Below, in pieces: positions 1-10,771 of a stretch of DNA of 64,000 nucleotides. The stretch comes from Agapanthus africanus. Its lineage: Eukaryota; Streptophyta; Magnoliopsida; Asparagales; Amaryllidaceae. The stretch's first letter is position 1. Every line of letters begins with the position of its first letter. Made by a program: the position numbers and the translations under genes. The stretch lies in assembly GCA_030015575.1 (NCBI GenBank), contig CM057338.1, forward strand, positions 310,375,827 through 310,439,826. Reading direction: 5' to 3'. The notes under the pieces were generated by a model. That model was given only the letters and a program-made list of their open reading frames with translations. It ran no database searches and was not told where the DNA came from.

Positions 1-1
1 A

Positions 2-1497
2 AATTCTATTGCGTTGATACTTTGCAAGTTTGAGCGTATTTTCCCACCGTCATTCTTCGATATCATAATACACTTGACGGTTCATCTTGCAACTGAGGCG
101 AAGTTAGCCGGACCGGTACAATATCGATGGATGTATCCCGTCGAGAGGTACGTGTAATTTTTCGTTTCGCGCAATTTATAAATTTATTGTTGTCCTGTAT
201 GCCCGTATTTATTTATTCAACATATTCTCATTAGGTACCTTTACACTCTTAAGAAGTATATACGCAATAAAAATCGACCAGAGGGTTATATCATGCAAGA
301 TTATCTTCTTGATGAAGCAACCACATTTTGTTCCCGCTATCTGGACGAGAACATTGAGACAAGGCTTAACCGACCACGAAGAATTCAAGACGGGCCATAT
401 GGTAAAGCCGAGTATAAGAGGGTAGACACTATGTTTATCAACAAGATATACCGGTTTATCTTGCTTAATTGCGCATGTCTTGAACAAATTAGAGAGTAAG
501 TTCTTTTGGATTAATCGTTATATCTGTGTTTGTGTGTGTATGAAATGACATAATATTAATGTCACAATTATTTGTCGAAAACAGAACTCATTTTAACGAG
601 GTACGTGAGGGGCATCCTGATTGGAACGAAGAACGTTTGGAAAAATACCATCAGGATAATTTTTGTGATTGGGTCACAGAGCATGTAAGTTATTCGAATT
701 ACATTTTATTGCTATCAGTTTTAATCTAAACTTGTATCGTTATGTATTTGTCGTAAAATTTGTTTTGTTAGATCCACGATCCGAACTTGTCTGCATCATT
801 TGAGAGTGATTCAAGATATTTAGCTCAATTTCCTAGTATGGAGGTTGCATATTACAAAGGATTTGGTGTCCTTGGATACAAATTCGAAGTTAAGGACATA
901 GAAACATCTAGAACCACTCAGAATAGTGGGATTGCGACGGTAGGATCGAACGGTGTGATTTACTATGGGTACTTAAATTGTATACTCGGCATCCACTATC
1001 CCGGACGATCAGAACACTTTTATATATTCCAGTGTACTTGGTACGATCCGCGAACCGATACGGACAGGTGGAGAAGCAGTCTTAGGACTTGGAAAGATGA
1101 ATATGGATTGACCAGTGTGAACACACTTCGATTTTACGGTCAGGACGATCCGTTTATCTTTCCGAACCAAGCGTTCCAAGTATACTATTCACAGTGTTTG
1201 AAGCATCCGGGGTGGAGTGTTGTATGCCGATGGAAACCCAGAGATGTCTACGATGTCCTAGAATACGAGGACAGCGATGAGGACGAAGAAGAGAGAAGGC
1301 TTAAAGTGCTCCGACCGTCTGCTTCGAAGGACGTGTTGTCTTCGACCGATCATGAAGTTACGTGGGTTAGAAATGACATCGACGATGAAATCCAAGTAGA
1401 TATGTATGATGCGCCCACGAAACGAAAAAGGTTATCAGTAATGTTATATTATTACTTCATATTTTACGCTCTATACATATATAGTCAATACTTTTAA
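2..1497 (+). CDS. TNP2-like CACTA transposase, C-terminal exons (partial)
   Basis: The transposase cuts and joins the transposon ends in the nucleus. Four exons follow each other in phase: about 2-147, 235-495, 585-684 and 772-1497, with GT/AG borders (GTACGT, GTAAGT and GTAAGT donors). Exon 1 encodes a DUF4218-type stretch (FERIFPPSFFD, then VHLATEAKLAGPVQYRWMYP). Exon 2 continues with YLYTLKKYIRNKNRPEG and ATTFCSRYL. Exon 4 carries a DUF4216-type block (NSGIATVG, YYGYLN, FKCTWYD-like FQCTWYDPRTD) followed by DDPFIFPNQAFQVYY and WSVVCRWKPRD. The last ~60 residues are acidic (EDSDEDEEE) and then diverge, so the true 3' end may splice onward near 1430. The N-terminal catalytic part is outside the window. 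The exons read open as far as seen. Confidence 0.85.
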
Positions 1498-1507
1498 TGA
1501 TTGTCTA

Positions 1508-4382
1508 ATGCGTCCACGAACCGTTTATCTAGATTTGATGATGATGTCGGGAGCAGCGAGGGGCGGCAGGAGCTCCAGCCGCGGCAGAGGCAGAGGCAGA
1601 GCGGTTCTGCCGCCCGGAGTGCTCCGTAGGGAGCTTCAGAGGGCCGGTCTTGCACCTAGAACGGAGACCCCTTCGGATGCCTCCTTCCGTGTGGATTTTG
1701 CCACACCTCCAGGTATACTGCACGCATATCTATTTTGAATGTAATATTACAGATATTCATGCCTGTTTATGTCAAAATTACTTATACTGTCAATATTTGA
1801 TTGTCTAGTTATTGGTGATGCGTCCACATCTGGGACAGAGGCCACCCCTGCTCCTCCAGGTATGTTTATATATCATATAGTGTATGTATATTGATTTAGA
1901 ATGCTATATCATAAATACACACATTCCTTTTGCTCTTACTTAGCAATTTTTATTATTGTCTAGCTGTAGGTGGTGACACCACCGCACCTGTGGGTATGTT
2001 TATATATCCTATAGTGCATGCATATTGATTTAGAACGTTATATTATTGATCTACACATTCTTTTTGCAATTACTTATATAATCTATTTTTAATTGTCTAA
2101 TTATAGGTGGTGCGTCCACATCTTCCGCAGGGGCCACTCCTGCCGCTTCCATACCCTCCGCATCGTCTGCAGATTAGTATGAATAAATTTAAAATATTTA
2201 CTCATTTTACATATGCTCTATAGAATAAATATGAACTTCATGGAAATTTAGCGTCGATGTTTATTTTCTAGTTGGAGGGGATGCGTCCGCATCCGGGACC
2301 CCGGTTGTTCCTCACCGGAGGAACTATCGTCCCGCTCGTGCTGCTGCCCGGGCCCAGGCTCGTGCGATAGTCACCGGAGGTATATATCACACTTGAATTT
2401 TCGTTTAACCTTGATTTCTTAATACAACTTTGTCTTATTATTGATTGTCTTGATATTTCGTGCAGACGCAGGGCCTCCCCATCCCCAGAGGGGGACTCGA
2501 GGCCCGAATCAGTCCCATAGGCTGAGGCCTGACAGAGCTAGAGGGGAGGCAGCATTCCCCCTTTTTTTTACCCTTGACTATCGCTATACCGGTCCTCATG
2601 CCGAGAGGTTCGGCCGGTATTTAGGGGACGAGAGCCGGCTCGTGAAGAACTATTCACTTCACGTTGAGTGGGGCGAGCAGCACCAGCGCTCATTCGCCCT
2701 CTTCTTTGATCAGGCTCGGGTATGTATTAATATATATTTTCATTTGATCTATCCAATATATTTATTATTAACACTTGCAATCTAATAACAATGTTTTTTT
2801 ATATTTTCAGTTGGATTACGATTTTCAGCCTGTAGCCGACCCTGATCACCCGGGGAGGGTGCTCGACCTTCATGCTCTGTACAATGGTCTGATGAAGAAC
2901 ATGCAGGCCAAGGTCCGATACAACAGGAATGAGCTGAAGGCCGACTGCTACTCCCTGTGGATGGCGACCCCCGAGGCAGAGAGAGCGGCCCTCCTATCTA
3001 CTCCGGCGTTTGCGAGAGTCGATGTAGAGACATGGCCTCTATTGTGCGCTTATTTCGACTCCCAACGCAAATAGGTATGTATTTTAAATGTAATTCATTA
3101 TTTATGATATAATTTATTTCTTTGTGTTTCTTAATTAGAAAACTAAATGTTAATGCGTTGTGCAGAAACAGGCCGCTCAAAATACAGAGAACAGGAAGTC
3201 GGCGAAGAGGGGTGGCCCCACTTACACAGGTGGCTCGAGGAACATTACTCAGCCATGGAGTTATCGGTAAATTACAATAGACCGACGTTTGTGATATTCT
3301 GCAATATTAAGAGTTATTTTCTAATATTTCTAATATTAAGAGTTACTTTCTAATATTGCAAACATCTCGGACCGTGGGGTCAGGTGGTACACCGAGCGTG
3401 CTATCCGTATATCTTGCCGTCCACGGCACCTCGACAGATCCCGCCACGGGCGAGTTTCGATATCCCGACGTCGCTACCCAGGAGTACTGCGTAAGTGTTA
3501 ATATTTTTTCTACCCAAATTTGAAATTTTAGTTTTGGAAGGTTCAAGTTTAAATCTTATACTTATACTTTACTGCTTAATGTGGGTGTAGGAGCGGGTGG
3601 TTGAGCAGGCCCAGGCCTCGGGGATCGATTTTACCGGACAGAGCGATCCGAGGCTGCTGATCCCAGTTCTGGACGCCGCACACGGAGGGCACCACGGAGG
3701 TTGGGAGAGAGGCCGGGGACTGGGCCCTAGCAAGGCCCATATGAGGTTGGACTCCACCCGGCGGTTACTTCCTCCGTCTCCGGTGACCGACGTGTCCATC
3801 AGGAACTGGAGAGCTTGAGGGCCACCGTTCAGGAGTTGAAGGAGATGCTGGTATGTATACTGTTTTATAGTAAAATATCATGTCATATTATATAGATATC
3901 AACATATCCATAATTAGTACGTAGCTTGAGCTTATTTGGTTTTAGACTTAAGTTTGATTAATCATACATACAGATGTAATTAAAATAAACAACAAACTAG
4001 ATATCCAAACGGGGTTTCGAAATAACTTAATAATGATACGAATTCGAATAATACACAGTTCTTACACGCTTATTACACACGTTAGGTCCAGACGCGATAG
4101 GGTACATCGGCCGAGCCTCCACATGCATCTCCTTCGGCTGCGGCTCCGCAAGCCACGACATCGGCTGCGCTTCCGCAGACTGCGCCTGTAGCTCCACCGC
4201 CCACTCAGACTCCCGCAGCCGCGGCTCCGCAAGCGACTATTTCGATGGCGGTTGCGCAGACCACATCGCCAGCTCCACAGGCCGTTCAGACTCCCGCTCG
4301 CGCCGAATTGCAGAGTTTATTGACCGAGGAGCAGGCGCGCGTTATTCTATCGTTATTCAGAGGTGGAGCTGGACCGAACTAG
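1508..4382 (+). CDS. Second CACTA gene (TNPA-like / Transposase_24 type), multi-exon, damaged
   Basis: In CACTA elements the second gene usually encodes a DNA-binding accessory protein that recognises the subterminal repeats. The likely start is ATG 1508, or 1538-1544, giving an Arg/Gly-rich N-terminus (RGGRSSSRGRGRGR). Short exons at about 1809-1859, 1963-1994, 2106-2175 and 2272-2380 encode Gly/Ala/Ser/Thr/Pro linkers. Exons about 2466-2719 and 2811-3074 carry the conserved core (FGRYLGDESRLVKNYSLHVE, LDYDFQPVADPDHPGRVLDL, CYSLWMATPEAERAALL). Then come a PTYTGGSRN exon (about 3166-3251), a block ending in RYPDVATQEYC, exon 3591-3851 (VVEQAQASGIDFTG) and a Pro/Ala/Gln-rich last exon (4086-4382) ending in RGGAGPN. 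Oddities: a TAG at 3072-3074 touches the donor GT, no AG acceptor is seen before the ~3365 block, and the end of exon 3591-3851 fits the relative element better in another frame. Confidence 0.72.
1740..2110 (+). repeat. Tandemly duplicated intron plus mini-exon units
   Basis: Two successive introns start with nearly the same sequence (GTATGTTTATATATC, then TATAGTG and ATATTGATTTAGAA) at about 1860 and 1993. Each is followed by a T-rich ATTGTCTA stretch and a short exon that begins with Gly-Gly or Gly-Asp and carries Ala-Ser-Thr residues. The unit is roughly 130-150 bp. Related exons lie just outside at about 1809 and 2280. This looks like repeated duplication of one intron-exon cassette that lengthened a flexible linker. 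Confidence 0.65.
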
Positions 4383-4654
4383 GGTAGATTTTTGGTTCTT
4401 ATTTTTTGAAACATGTATTTATTTATATCATACACATTGTACTACATTTTGAAACTATATTGATATTGGTTTATATTTATATCATATTCAGTTTTTGGAT
4501 TTCTTTTGTATATTATATGCGTGAGATGTGATTATGAATACTGCGATATATGTTGTGTGACGATTATTTTTATATTTGATTGATGTATATATTATTGTGC
4601 ACAGGGCGGGAAAAAATCAGGCAACCCATTTTTAAAAAAAAAATACAGATAATA
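4383..4654 (+). other. 3' flank of the CACTA second gene
   Basis: AT-rich DNA between the stop codon and the palindrome array. It probably holds the 3' UTR. I see no gene and no strong repeat. Confidence 0.5.
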
Positions 4655-5173
4655 TGTACCTACGGATTAATCTGTAGGCACACATGTTACCCCTACGGAT
4701 ATATCTGTAGGGGCAAAATATCAGCAGTAACTGATATTTGCACCCTGATCTCAGTACCAGGGGTTGGAAGTGCCCCTACGGACATATCCGTAGGGGCAAC
4801 TGCCTCTCCCCTACGAAGATATCCGTAGGGGCAAAATATCAGGAATCCTGATATTTTGCCCCTACGGATAGGTACCTACGCAGTTATCCGTAGGGTATAT
4901 AACTTGGACCTACGGACATATCCGTAGGTAGACTTAATATATTAAAAAAAAAACGTAAATAATATAAATTTTTTTACCCTACGGCTTAGTCCGTAGGGAC
5001 ACGAGGACCTACACATAAATCCATAGGGGCATAAATTTGCCCGTAGGGGCAAGTTCAGGGCCTCAACTTGCACCTGCGGCCTTTGCACCTACGGGGTATT
5101 TTTTCGCCCCTACGGATATATCCGTAGGGGCCGTGGGTTGCCCCTACGGATAAATCCTTAGGGGCAACCCTTA
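4655..5173. repeat. CACTA subterminal palindrome array (core ACGGATATATCCGT)
   Basis: About ten imperfect copies of a palindrome of the form CCCCTACGG-N6-CCGTAGGGGC occur in both orientations, often with central ATATAT or ATAAAT. Subterminal repeats like these are the binding sites of the TNPA-type protein in CACTA elements. Position next to the terminal repeat fits that role. Binding itself is inferred. Confidence 0.85.
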
Positions 5174-5185
5174 TTTGTAGTAGTG
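5174..5185. repeat. CACTA terminal inverted repeat, right end
   Basis: TTTGTAGTAGTG, the reverse complement of CACTACTACAAA, ends the palindrome array and marks the element boundary. The left-end partner is outside the window. Confidence 0.8.
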
Positions 5186-5189
5186 ATAC

Positions 5190-5660
5190 GGTTCAAACTG
5201 TAGAGGCTTCTGCCCCAACGGTTTATTTCGTAGTGGAATTTTTTATTTCCAAATTATCTGATAAAAATAGTAATATGTTTTCCTCATGGTTTAATCCGTA
5301 GGGGCATCATATTGCCCCTACGGATTGAACCATAGAGGATAAGTTTAAAAATATTTTATTTTATTCTAATTGTTTTATATGTCCCTACGGACATAACCGT
5401 TGGGCCATATATTTGCCTCTACGGATTCTAACGTAGGGGCAAACATAAAAATTATAAATAAGCTTTTTAAAAATTATTTTTAATACGCCCCTACTGTCAT
5501 ACCGTGGGGGCAAGTAAATGTCCCTACGGCCGGTGCTTACCGTAAGGACTAAATATTAGAAAAAGTTAGGGATAAATATCAGAAAAACTGATATTTAGCC
5601 CATACGATACAACCGTAGGGGCATCACTTACCCCTACGGTCATAACCGTAGAGGCATGTA
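5190..5660. repeat. Subterminal palindrome array of the second CACTA element (core ACGGT...ACCGT)
   Basis: Several palindromic units, such as CTACGGTCATAACCGTAG near 5635, face each other with GCCCCTAC/GTAGGGGC edges. The centre differs from the first element, ACGGTN4-5ACCGT rather than ACGGATATATCCGT, which suggests a related but distinct binding specificity. Copies are more diverged than in the neighbouring array. Confidence 0.72.
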
Positions 5661-5909
5661 AAAAAAATTTAAATGGTTCTCCCATTTTCTTTTCGCCTTG
5701 TACAGGATAATATATATAGCACACATGAATATAGAAATATTTATCTAAAACATCCTACGCATAATATATATGTAACGAAATAACTAAACAAAATGCAAAA
5801 TCAGAATAAAAAAATCAGGACATATAACAAACAATATCCAAGATATACGATACGTATCAAATATAGTACATACATTACACAACAATAAAAATAATATATA
5901 AATACATCG
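5661..5909 (-). other. 3' flank of the second CACTA gene
   Basis: AT-rich sequence between the palindrome array and the stop codon at 5910-5912. It is probably 3' UTR. I see no other feature. Confidence 0.45.
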
Positions 5910-6289
5910 CTACTGCATCGGTCCAGATGCCCAATCTCCAAGTATTTGGGAAATCCAGCGCAGTTGGTCTTCGTTGTAGCCCCGAGCCGAAAAAAGCTGG
6001 AAAACTGGATTGTTAGGAATGGGGGTGGGTTGCGAAGCCGAACCAGTGGGATACGGAGCCAAAGCAGCGGCCTGCGGAGCTGAAGCCAGAACCGAAGGAG
6101 TAGCCTACACAGCCGCAGCCGAAATAGTGGCTTCCAGAGCAGGATCCGCAACTGACGTAGTGGTTTGCGGAGCCGGAGCCGTAGCAGTGGCCTTCCGAGT
6201 CTGTAAAATTTAAAAGTTTGTGTAATTTAGGGTTTGGGATTAGAGTTTGGACTTTTTTTATAAGTGTATGTCTGAGTGTGGGTATGTTT

Positions 6290-6378
6290 GTGTCTGTGAG
6301 TGTGTGTATGTGTGCGCGCGCGTGTGTGTGCACACAGACACACACATACACATACACACGCACACATACATACACACG
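6290..6378. repeat. (TG)n-(CG)n-(CA)n inverted microsatellite
   Basis: A TG-rich run (GTGTGTATGTGTGCGCGCGC) is followed by its near-complement (CACACA...CATACACACG), forming a near-palindrome of alternating purine and pyrimidine. It lies in the long intron (6201-7010) of the degenerate CACTA gene. Such DNA can adopt Z-form or a cruciform. Confidence 0.75.
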
Positions 6379-7010
6379 TCCCTAACTATTGTTGTTTTTC
6401 ACTAAAATACCTTGAAAATTTAATTAAACAATTCATTTTCTTAAATTAACTAAATTACTATAAATTTCACTAAAATACCCATAACTATTGTTGTTTTTCA
6501 CTAAATTATCATTAAATTTTTTAATAAAATCTCATCTGCTCAATTTTACTTATTTACCCTAAGATACCCTTAACTATTATTCTTTTTCACTACACTACCT
6601 GCCGAATCTTAGAAATAAGGGTATTTTCTTAAAAGTTAAGGGTATTTTCTTAAATATCTCATTTTGAAAATCTTATTTTTTAAACTAATTAACTTTTACC
6701 TAATTAACAAATTGTAAATAAAAATCCTAACCATAGATTTCATAAAAAATATAGAATTTCTTCGTGTGTGTTAGGGTTGGGGAGGGGGGGGGAGGGGTAG
6801 GTCATTACCACGTATGGTATCATCCAAATTATATTTAACATATTCTAAAATTCATGTCAAAATATAATATAGTAGGGTTGGATTTGACAAGAGTTCAATG
6901 TAGACGAGAATAATGATGAATTACGATTAGGCCTTATTTTTTTTTGGTGTGTGTATGCTTCTGTGTGTATGTGTGCGTGTGTGCGTGTTTAGGGGTGTGT
7001 GTGTACGTAC
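6379..7010. other. Intron of the degenerate CACTA gene, with an AT-rich repeat and a G-run
   Basis: Long intron between exons 7011-7280 and 5910-6200 on the - strand. It contains repeated CACTAAAATACC(C/T)-AACTATTGTT phrases near 6390-6570, a G-run at about 6778-6800 (GGGGAGGGGGGGGGAGGGG), and a TG-rich stretch near 6945-7005 next to the splice donor. I see no gene. Confidence 0.5.
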
Positions 7011-8639
7011 CATTGACTCCTCAAAAGCACGGAATTCGACGGTCATCTCGTCCAACCGCTGGTCCAGACGTCGCTCGCGTGAGGTACTAGAAGTAACCGC
7101 CGGAGAGGAGAACAACTTTAGGTAGGATCTACTAGGACCAGTTCCCTGGCCTTTCTCCTAACCCTCTTAACCACTATGGTGGCCTCTATGTACGCGGTCT
7201 ATGACAGGGGTCAGAATGGCCGAATTGGTCTTTGCGCTGAAATCAATTCCAGATACCTCCGTCTCCTGCACCACCTGCGCCTACATGTAAAGCATTCAAA
7301 TGTAAGTAAACCATTTAAATTTAAACTTATCAAAACAAATTTTCATTCAAATTAGAACAAATATCAACACTTACGCAATACTCTTGGGTACCAGCATCGG
7401 GATATCGAAGCTCGTCCATGACCGGATCTCTAGATGAAGTATGGATGGACAGATAATCCGTCAACACACTCGTAGTGCCACGGTCTGAGCTCTTTGCAAT
7501 TCACCAAATACACGCATATATAACATAACTTTTCATATTGCATTATATCAAAAGAGATATCTTATAATTTACCTTTGCCTTAATGGACCGATTCACGCTC
7601 CTCGATCCACCGGTGTAGGTTGGTCGACCCCACTTCGTCAACTTCTGATGCTCTTTATTCTGAGCGGCCTGTTTCAACTGGCACTCAGATGCCCAAAGCT
7701 CGCACAAAAGAGACCACGTCTCTAAATCGACGTCGATAAAGGCGGAGAATGTTAGAGAGCCGCTCTCTTCGCCTTGGGGGTCGCCAACCACATATCGTAG
7801 CAATCAAACATCATCTTACCACCCCTATTATACCCAATATGACCCTACATGCTGATCGTGAGGCCTCGGTAAATAGCCTGAAGATCGATAGCTCTATGAT
7901 GGTCATCGGGATCGAGGGTCTGAAAGTCATAATCCATCTGCAAATACAAGAAATTAACGTCGTTAAATTATAACCTCCGAATGATAGTAAATTTATTTTG
8001 TTAAATCAAATAAAAATATTTAATAATACCTAGGCCTGCTCAAAGAAGAAGTCAAAGGAGCGCTTGTGTTGATCGCCCCATTCAAGGTGAAGGGGATACT
8101 TCTTGAAGTGACGGCTCTCATCCCCCATATACTGGCCGAACTTCTCGGCATTCTGGCCACTAGGTCGACATCTGGCTATAAAAGGGAGGGGGAATGGTCC
8201 TTAGCCTTTAGTGGTATCGGGTTGTAGCTTGTAGGATTGAGTCGACCCTCGAGTCCCACGGAAGGGTCGTGGCTGCCTTGCATAAGTAAATATATAGATA
8301 TACATGCAATATCAAGACAAAATAAATTATGCGTACAATAATCAGTAAAAAAAGGATATATAGCTGGGGCGAAAACAACACGAGCCTGAGCCTAGGCAGC
8401 AGCACGAGCGGATAGATAGTTCCTCCCACGAGGAACAGCCAATGGCCTGAATGTGGATGAATCCCCACTAACTAGATGATAAACAATGAAGATATATGTA
8501 ACTTCTGAATAAAATAATACATAATCAATTTGAAGTATTATATATGTAAAGAATACTAACCTGCAGACTGTGCGGAGGGTACAGTATGTGCCCCGGATGT
8601 GGAGGCACCCCCTCCAACAATACAGATTTGTTTCATTTC

Positions 8640-9055
8640 TTGCGTAGAACATCGATATCTTGATTAATTGTTCTTCGCGAACGCTATGACAAGCCATACT
8701 TCACGTCGGAATCAACATAAGGATGGAACAAATCATGATCAAGAAAGCGTCTAAGTATTCGCGACGATTCAACCATCCGATTCGGATCCACGGCCGTTTC
8801 ACGCTTTCTTAACTTTGTTCTTTAATTTTGTATTTTCTAATTGTTGTGACAAAACTCAATTCTTTTTCCTTGAACCTTTAACAATAACTCTTAAATAACT
8901 AATTTTGTGTAGATCGACACGTACTTGTGGGCTCACTACAACACGCCGTGCACTCACGGTTTATAAATTTTAAAACGAGACCGAGCAAGTGTGCGTCGCA
9001 TTTCCAAACCCTTTCTTTCAAAACCATAAAAATGTGAGCGAGTAAAGTCCCAACA
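8640..9055 (+). repeat. LTR remnant upstream of a tRNA-Asp-type primer site
   Basis: This block separates the CACTA remnant from a primer-binding site at 9062, so it should be the right end of a 5' LTR in + orientation. It ends in ...CCCAACA near 9053. Its left border is not clear and no partner LTR is visible. Assignment to an Athila-like gypsy element rests on the primer site alone. Confidence 0.4.
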
Positions 9056-9061
9056 AGTTTT

Positions 9062-9079
9062 TGGCGTCGTTGCCTGGGA
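9062..9079 (+). other. Primer-binding site, tRNA-Asp type
   Basis: TGGCGTCGTTGCCTGGGA differs at only two positions from the complement of the plant tRNA-Asp 3' end (TGGCGCCGTTGCCGGGGA). Athila-like gypsy elements use this primer. No coding sequence of that element follows; U2 begins within ~200 bp. Confidence 0.6.
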
Positions 9080-9279
9080 AACGATAGTCATTAGGGGTTG
9101 TTATTTCTGGTTCAATTGTATATACATGCTGATAAACTAACTTTAACTAAAATTTTTCAAAAACAAACAAAACTAACTTTTCTAACATTTGTTCTCTGTC
9201 TTTTTATCTGCTGTCACTCTGGGTTTAATTGTAAGATTTTGCGTATAAAATTGGGATATTACAAGGACAAGATGCAAAT

Positions 9280-10747
9280 CTCCCTACAAGTTCTTACCTG
9301 GCATAAAGAAAACAAGGGTTTAACCCTTTATAAAAAAGAACTTAGTTCCTCCTCTGATCTGATATTTGCAAAGCAAATCTTCGCACAAGTTGAGAATTTA
9401 ATTCTCATCAGGAAGATTATGTTCTTGAAACTCAAAATATAAGGGAAATAACTAGATTAAAAGAAAACGAGAGAAATGAACGTATGATCTAGGAATTTAA
9501 TTCCTTTGCAAATAGGGTTTAACCCTACATGAAAGAACTTAGTTTTTATAGAAGAAACAGAAGAACTTAGTTTTCCAAAAAAAACGATCCGAGAACTTCA
9601 AAACATAGATCTTGATGATCATTAATAGCCAAAATGCCATTAATAGAGATTAAATCTCTAAAAAGAAAAGGACTCAGTGTCTCACGTGAAATACATGTGA
9701 GCGCCTAAAGGATTCCCTTAAATGGAACTCAGCGCTTCACGTGCTTCCCACGAGAGCACCAAAAATAAAGACCCAGTGCCTCACGTGCTTCCCATGTGAG
9801 CGTCCAAAGCAAATACTCAACGCCTCACGTGTTTCCTACGTGAGCGTTGTATAAAAGTGCTGAACACTATAAATTTAGTCGAAATGATTAAGTGCCTAGC
9901 ATTGATTGGACAGCGTCCATGTCTGAGCACCTCACGTGTTTCCCATATGAGCGCCAAAGCCACAAATAAGTGCTTAGCACTTCTGAATAAAGAGAGATAG
10001 CCCAAGGCTGAGCAAATAGAGCCCCAAACAAGTGCTTATTACTTCTGAATAAAAGAAAAAAGACTGAGCAGACCAAGTCCAAATTGACTAAGTCTTTAAA
10101 GTTACTTCTAACTGAGTCCAAATGCTATGTTGTTGGATCTTAATAAAATTTGATGATCCTAAAAATGTTTATAAGTTGATTTTAGTCTCAAATAAGACTA
10201 ACGTATTCTTAGTTAAAATAAATTGAGCCCAAATGCTCACATATTTAAGTCGATCATAATCTCAAACTAGATTAACGGTCTTTAAACAAAACAAAATATT
10301 TTTTTGAACTGATGGAATGCATACATCCTAAGTTCAATCCCCAAATCTAAAATATACAAATTTGGACTAATCTACGCCCTACGGGCGACGACACAAACTA
10401 GTATCCGTATACAATCCACGGGCAAGCTTAGAAAACAAAATAACATACAACACAAAGTGAACTACTAGAGCAAGAGAAAGTGGTTATCGCAATGCGATAA
10501 CATAATTAACTGCAGGGGCTTGCGGTTACAGGGAAGAGCATCCCCATAATAAAAAAAACCACTCATAAATTTGGGGGAATAGGATAAAGTCTGCTATATC
10601 GGCCGCATCAATTCAAACCTCCGATATATGGTGCCATAAATCAACTTGATATTTTCAGAGAGGTGGATGGATATATCCAAATAGTATATGCCCCCAAATT
10701 TAGGCTAGACGTCCTCCGCGTCTCGGTCCGGTCTTCGGAGGTAAATA
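9280..10747 (+). repeat. U2 5' LTR (partial)
   Basis: Reverse-complement similarity to the U1 LTRs (16895-19250, 52776-55180). It shares the CACGTG-rich GCGCC repeats (9670-9960), the palindromes near 10140-10260, and the stretch at 10380-10740 with the same ends. The left part is diverged and its start is approximate. It contains the tiny hairpins seen in U1, for example 9314-9328, 9491-9505 and 9513-9527. Confidence 0.7.
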
Positions 10748-10752
10748 AATTC

Positions 10753-10771
10753 TAGCACGCTCGGTGGGACC
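10753..10771 (+). other. U2 primer-binding site
   Basis: TAGCACGCTCGGTGGGACC starts 5 nt after the LTR end. The U1 counterpart reads TGGCACGCCCGGTGGGACC. The TGG start and the spacing fit a primer site. I cannot name the tRNA with confidence. Confidence 0.6.

Larger units (their letters stand above)
1..5185 (+). mobile_element. CACTA (En/Spm-like) DNA transposon, right-hand part
   Basis: This is the 3' portion of a class II CACTA transposon; its left end lies outside the window. The parts in order are a TNP2-like transposase (exons to 1497), a second spliced gene (1508-4382), a subterminal array of palindromes (about 4655-5173) and a terminal sequence ending TTGTAGTAGTG at 5185. That end is the reverse complement of the CACTACTACAA start expected for this superfamily. 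The three bases after it (ATA) would be one copy of the 3-bp target duplication, but the other copy cannot be seen. Because the reading frames are damaged in places, this copy is probably no longer autonomous. Confidence 0.88.
5910..8616 (-). pseudogene. Second CACTA gene copy (Transposase_24 type), degenerate
   Basis: The exons, read right to left, are about 8567-8616, 8372-8470, 8031-8277, 7573-7937, 7375-7491, 7011-7280 and 5910-6200. The core is recognisable: FGQYMGDESRHFKKYPLHLE and FDFFFEQA, MDYDFQTLDPDDHHRAIDLQ, CYDMWLATPKAKRAAL, PTYTGGSRS, RYPDAGTQEYC and SGIDFS, then a Pro/Ala-rich tail ending in LGDWASGPMQ. Splice borders match those of 1508-4382. Damage includes in-frame stops near 7160-7175 and 7840, and a change of frame near 7750, so this copy is not functional. 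Its role in life would have been a subterminal-repeat-binding accessory protein. Confidence 0.75.
5186..8625 (-). mobile_element. Second CACTA-type element, opposite strand, decayed and truncated
   Basis: A relative of the first CACTA element reads on the - strand. Its second gene (5910-8616) aligns exon by exon with 1508-4382, and its own palindrome array lies at 5190-5660. I find no CACTAC start at its left edge, so either the terminus was lost or the first element inserted into its subterminal zone. To the right similarity fades after about 8625, and no TNP2 transposase is seen. It is therefore a truncated, non-autonomous copy. Confidence 0.75.

Noticed and set aside
6013-6375. 120-codon - strand frame rich in Cys, Gly and Ser
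   Set aside because: Runs through the TG/CA microsatellite and overlaps the true last exon of the CACTA gene in another frame.
9062-9079. Possible tRNA gene
   Set aside because: Only the 3' end of tRNA-Asp is matched and no cloverleaf surrounds it; it is a primer site. The same holds for 49733-49749.
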